Part shown: positions 61,865-64,000 of the stretch, one piece after another
How positions within the stretch are numbered: position 1 is the first letter of the stretch
Layout: every line of letters begins with the position of its first letter
DNA from: Zonotrichia leucophrys gambelii
Lineage: Eukaryota > Chordata > Aves > Passeriformes > Passerellidae
DNA: 64,000 bases
Assembly (NCBI RefSeq): GCF_028769735.1
Contig: NC_088170.1
Location: 61,227,585 to 61,291,584 of the forward strand
Direction of reading: 5' to 3'
Made by a program: the position numbers and the translations under genes
The notes under the pieces: model-generated
Told to the model about the DNA's origin: nothing
What the model saw: the letters and a program-made list of their open reading frames with translations, nothing else
Databases searched by the model: none

Positions 61865-64000
61865 GTGACCTGTAGGTGTAGTACATAAGAAAGGGAAGTC
61901 CAGCAGTCCTTAATATTTCACCCTACTGTCAATAGCATTTCAAACTAGGTGCATGATACAATCAGGCCTCTGGAATGTATTTTATTGCACAGTTTTCTTT
62001 TGGAGTTGATACACCCTGAACTCACAGACACATGTGCTCACGTGCATTCATGCCAGCCCCAGAGCCTGGTTTGTGGTCACCCTGCAGCTGCAGTGTGCAC
62101 ATGGCCACAGTGCTGGTGCAGACCCAGGGGGCTCACACAGCCTCATGTAGGGACTCTGGCGACTGGGTGATGCCTCCTGCTCTCAGCCCTGGCAGCTGAT
62201 GCTGTTCCTGGAGATGAAAACACGGCCCTGAGTCAGCCACTCCAGCTGTATGAACAATTTTCATGCTATTTCAGATGAGCAGTGAGGTTCAACCAGCACT
62301 CCGCTCATTTCTCTGAGATCTCCTTGTCCTCCCTGTAGGACCACGAGCTTGAAAAATGCACCCACAATGAAATAAACACTGTGTTCCTAATTTAAAAGAT
62401 GTATCTATATGAGCACCTAGTTCACAGAAAAAACCCACATTTTTTAGGCTCTAAAGCTGAAACATTTCTTTGGGCATGCTGTCAAGATCATCTATTTGAA
62501 GTAGTGTCAGCCACTATTCAAAGCTACACAATATGCTGTTTGTTTACTGTGTGCTATAAATAAGAATGCACAAAAGAAGAAAAGATGCAATTGTGTTTCA
62601 TCTTGGACAGTTAAATGGAGCAATTATTTCTGTTTTCAGATTTCTCTTTACACCTTCTAAATAATGGAATTATTTTTTTCAAAGCTTTCCATCAAAATAC
62701 ATACTTTTAAAATCACAGTTGGCATAAATCAGTTTTGCTGTGCTTAGTGGAATTCTGTTTATTTGTAAAGTTGATAATTTGCTCACACAGCTGCTGTGCC
62801 TAGACATTCCATAGCTCAACTCCATTAAAATATTGTCAAACACTACCAGTGCATATAAAAAATACAAAATATATTTACACTTTAACTAATTAAAATTTTA
62901 ATTATCAACAATACTTAAAATTGCTGATAAATAATAATTAACAATAAAATTATTTAACTTTGAGGGTCTTTTTTTTCAGTGGAAACATAAAAGTTTTAAC
63001 ATGCCACATGATTATACCACACTTTTGGGGTACGTAGTATGGCATTTTGTAACAAAGCTTCATTGCACTACAAACTCATTTACAATACTTTACTACAAGA
63101 TATGTGGATCTTGTAGTACTTCTACTGTTTTTCTTGTTACCATCTATGCAGCCATATATTTCAGCTTCCCTTGCTGAAATATTTCAACCAATCTCCCTGC
63201 CATTCAGGTTAGGTGGAATTCCTGTGTTCAAGCTTTAACATCTGAAAAATGTCACAATCTAGGTTAGTCATGCAGATTTCCTTTGTAATCACTCTAAAGG
63301 GTCTGATAAATCTGAGGAGTGACTCATCTAATCCCCAAATGATTGAACACAATAGGAGACAAAATGTCTTTCAGAAGTGTCTCTTTCACATTGCTTATAT
63401 CCAGGTAACACTGACAAGACAAATAGCTTGGATTAGATGCTTCATTTCTAGACAGCTAAATGAGAAGAAAAAAATGCCTTGACCCCATTAGTCATGGGAG
63501 GGGAGTTTGGAGACACCTTTAACCACTGTGGCAGCACAGATGTCAGCCTGCACTGTGAACACACCTGAGCCCAAAACAAAGGAAACCTGTGGCCAGCTGC
63601 AGGGTGCTCTCCCTGTGCTCCTGCAGGTACCAAGCACAGGCCAAGTCAGAGGCCATGTGCTGCTGCAGTGTCTGTAGAGGTGAGAGAGATGGAAAGTGTA
63701 GGCTGAGATAGGTCAGAGAACAGTAGGAGTACTGCTGCACATCACTGTTCACTGAACTGAGCACATCTAGCTTTCACTGTACTAGAAGAATTTGAGGACT
63801 CTTTTTATTTCTCTGTGTAGAAAATTCTACAACGCATGTTCACATCCACTGCATACCAGCACATTGTAAAGGACATTTTGAGTAATATAGCTCCTCCTGA
63901 TACCTTTTGCATTAAAATTAAGATGTGCTAGCAGTATGAGTCCAGGCTCCCTCCTATTTCCTCCTTCAACCCCACACACCCACTTCCACCAATTATGACA
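61865..64000. other. Gene-free stretch to the window end
   Basis: 61980-62230 and 63490-63680 are GC-richer without CpG islands. The rest is AT-rich. A small acceptor/donor pair around 63374-63403 brackets only 30 bases and is not called. No repeat recognised. Confidence 0.45.

Overview
This window reads as vertebrate, most likely songbird (passerine), non-coding DNA. The evidence is the sequence itself. It has AT-rich spacer DNA with short scattered ORFs, several 3' ends of CR1 LINEs carrying the avian TCATAGAATCA-type terminus, and at least five endogenous-retrovirus LTRs with TG...CA ends and short target-site duplications. It also has simple repeats and no bacterial-type gene packing. The species assignment rests on recollection of the repeat types, not on a search.

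No complete gene can be read. The best coding signals are isolated exon-like blocks with splice sites: a terminal exon on + at 6079-6214, a terminal exon on - at 1572-1788, and small in-frame internal exons on + at 33011-33082 and 59915-60007. Weaker exon-like blocks lie at 10343-10534 and 39650-39697 (+), 18327-18377, 27009-27056 and 57948-58003 (-), and 45200-45366 with 45645-45694 (+). I recognised no protein family in any of them. Spurious exons with good splice sites are common in vertebrate introns, so every one needs homology or RNA support. The window is best seen as introns or intergenic DNA of long genes.

Layout. 1-6.3 kb: two terminal-exon candidates on opposite strands and a CR1 tail at 6331. 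6.5-12.8 kb: plain AT-rich DNA with one weak exon. 12.8-14.8 kb: a nested repeat cluster in which a CR1 copy is split by a solo LTR (12916-13848), followed by a second LTR (14340-14721) with a perfect 6-bp duplication. 14.9-15.3 kb: an AT-rich homeobox-site-like block, then a perfect 19-bp hairpin at 15833-15890. 16-27 kb: mostly featureless, with another enhancer-like block at 25.6-26.2 kb. 27168-27634: the most unusual object here, a palindromic LTR derivative made of two inverted copies of one LTR end, with an 88-bp tandem duplication at its centre and a perfect 6-bp target duplication. 33-37.5 kb: one small exon plus two LTRs of other families. 40.7-41.1 kb and 48.3-48.8 kb: two more copies of the 14340 LTR family. 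41.8 kb: a GGAA microsatellite. 51.1 kb: a CA repeat. 55-62 kb: three further CR1 tails and the exon candidate at 59915.

No tRNA, rRNA, CRISPR array or bacterial system was seen. Nothing supports genes acting together as a pathway; the readable story is one of mobile-element insertion.
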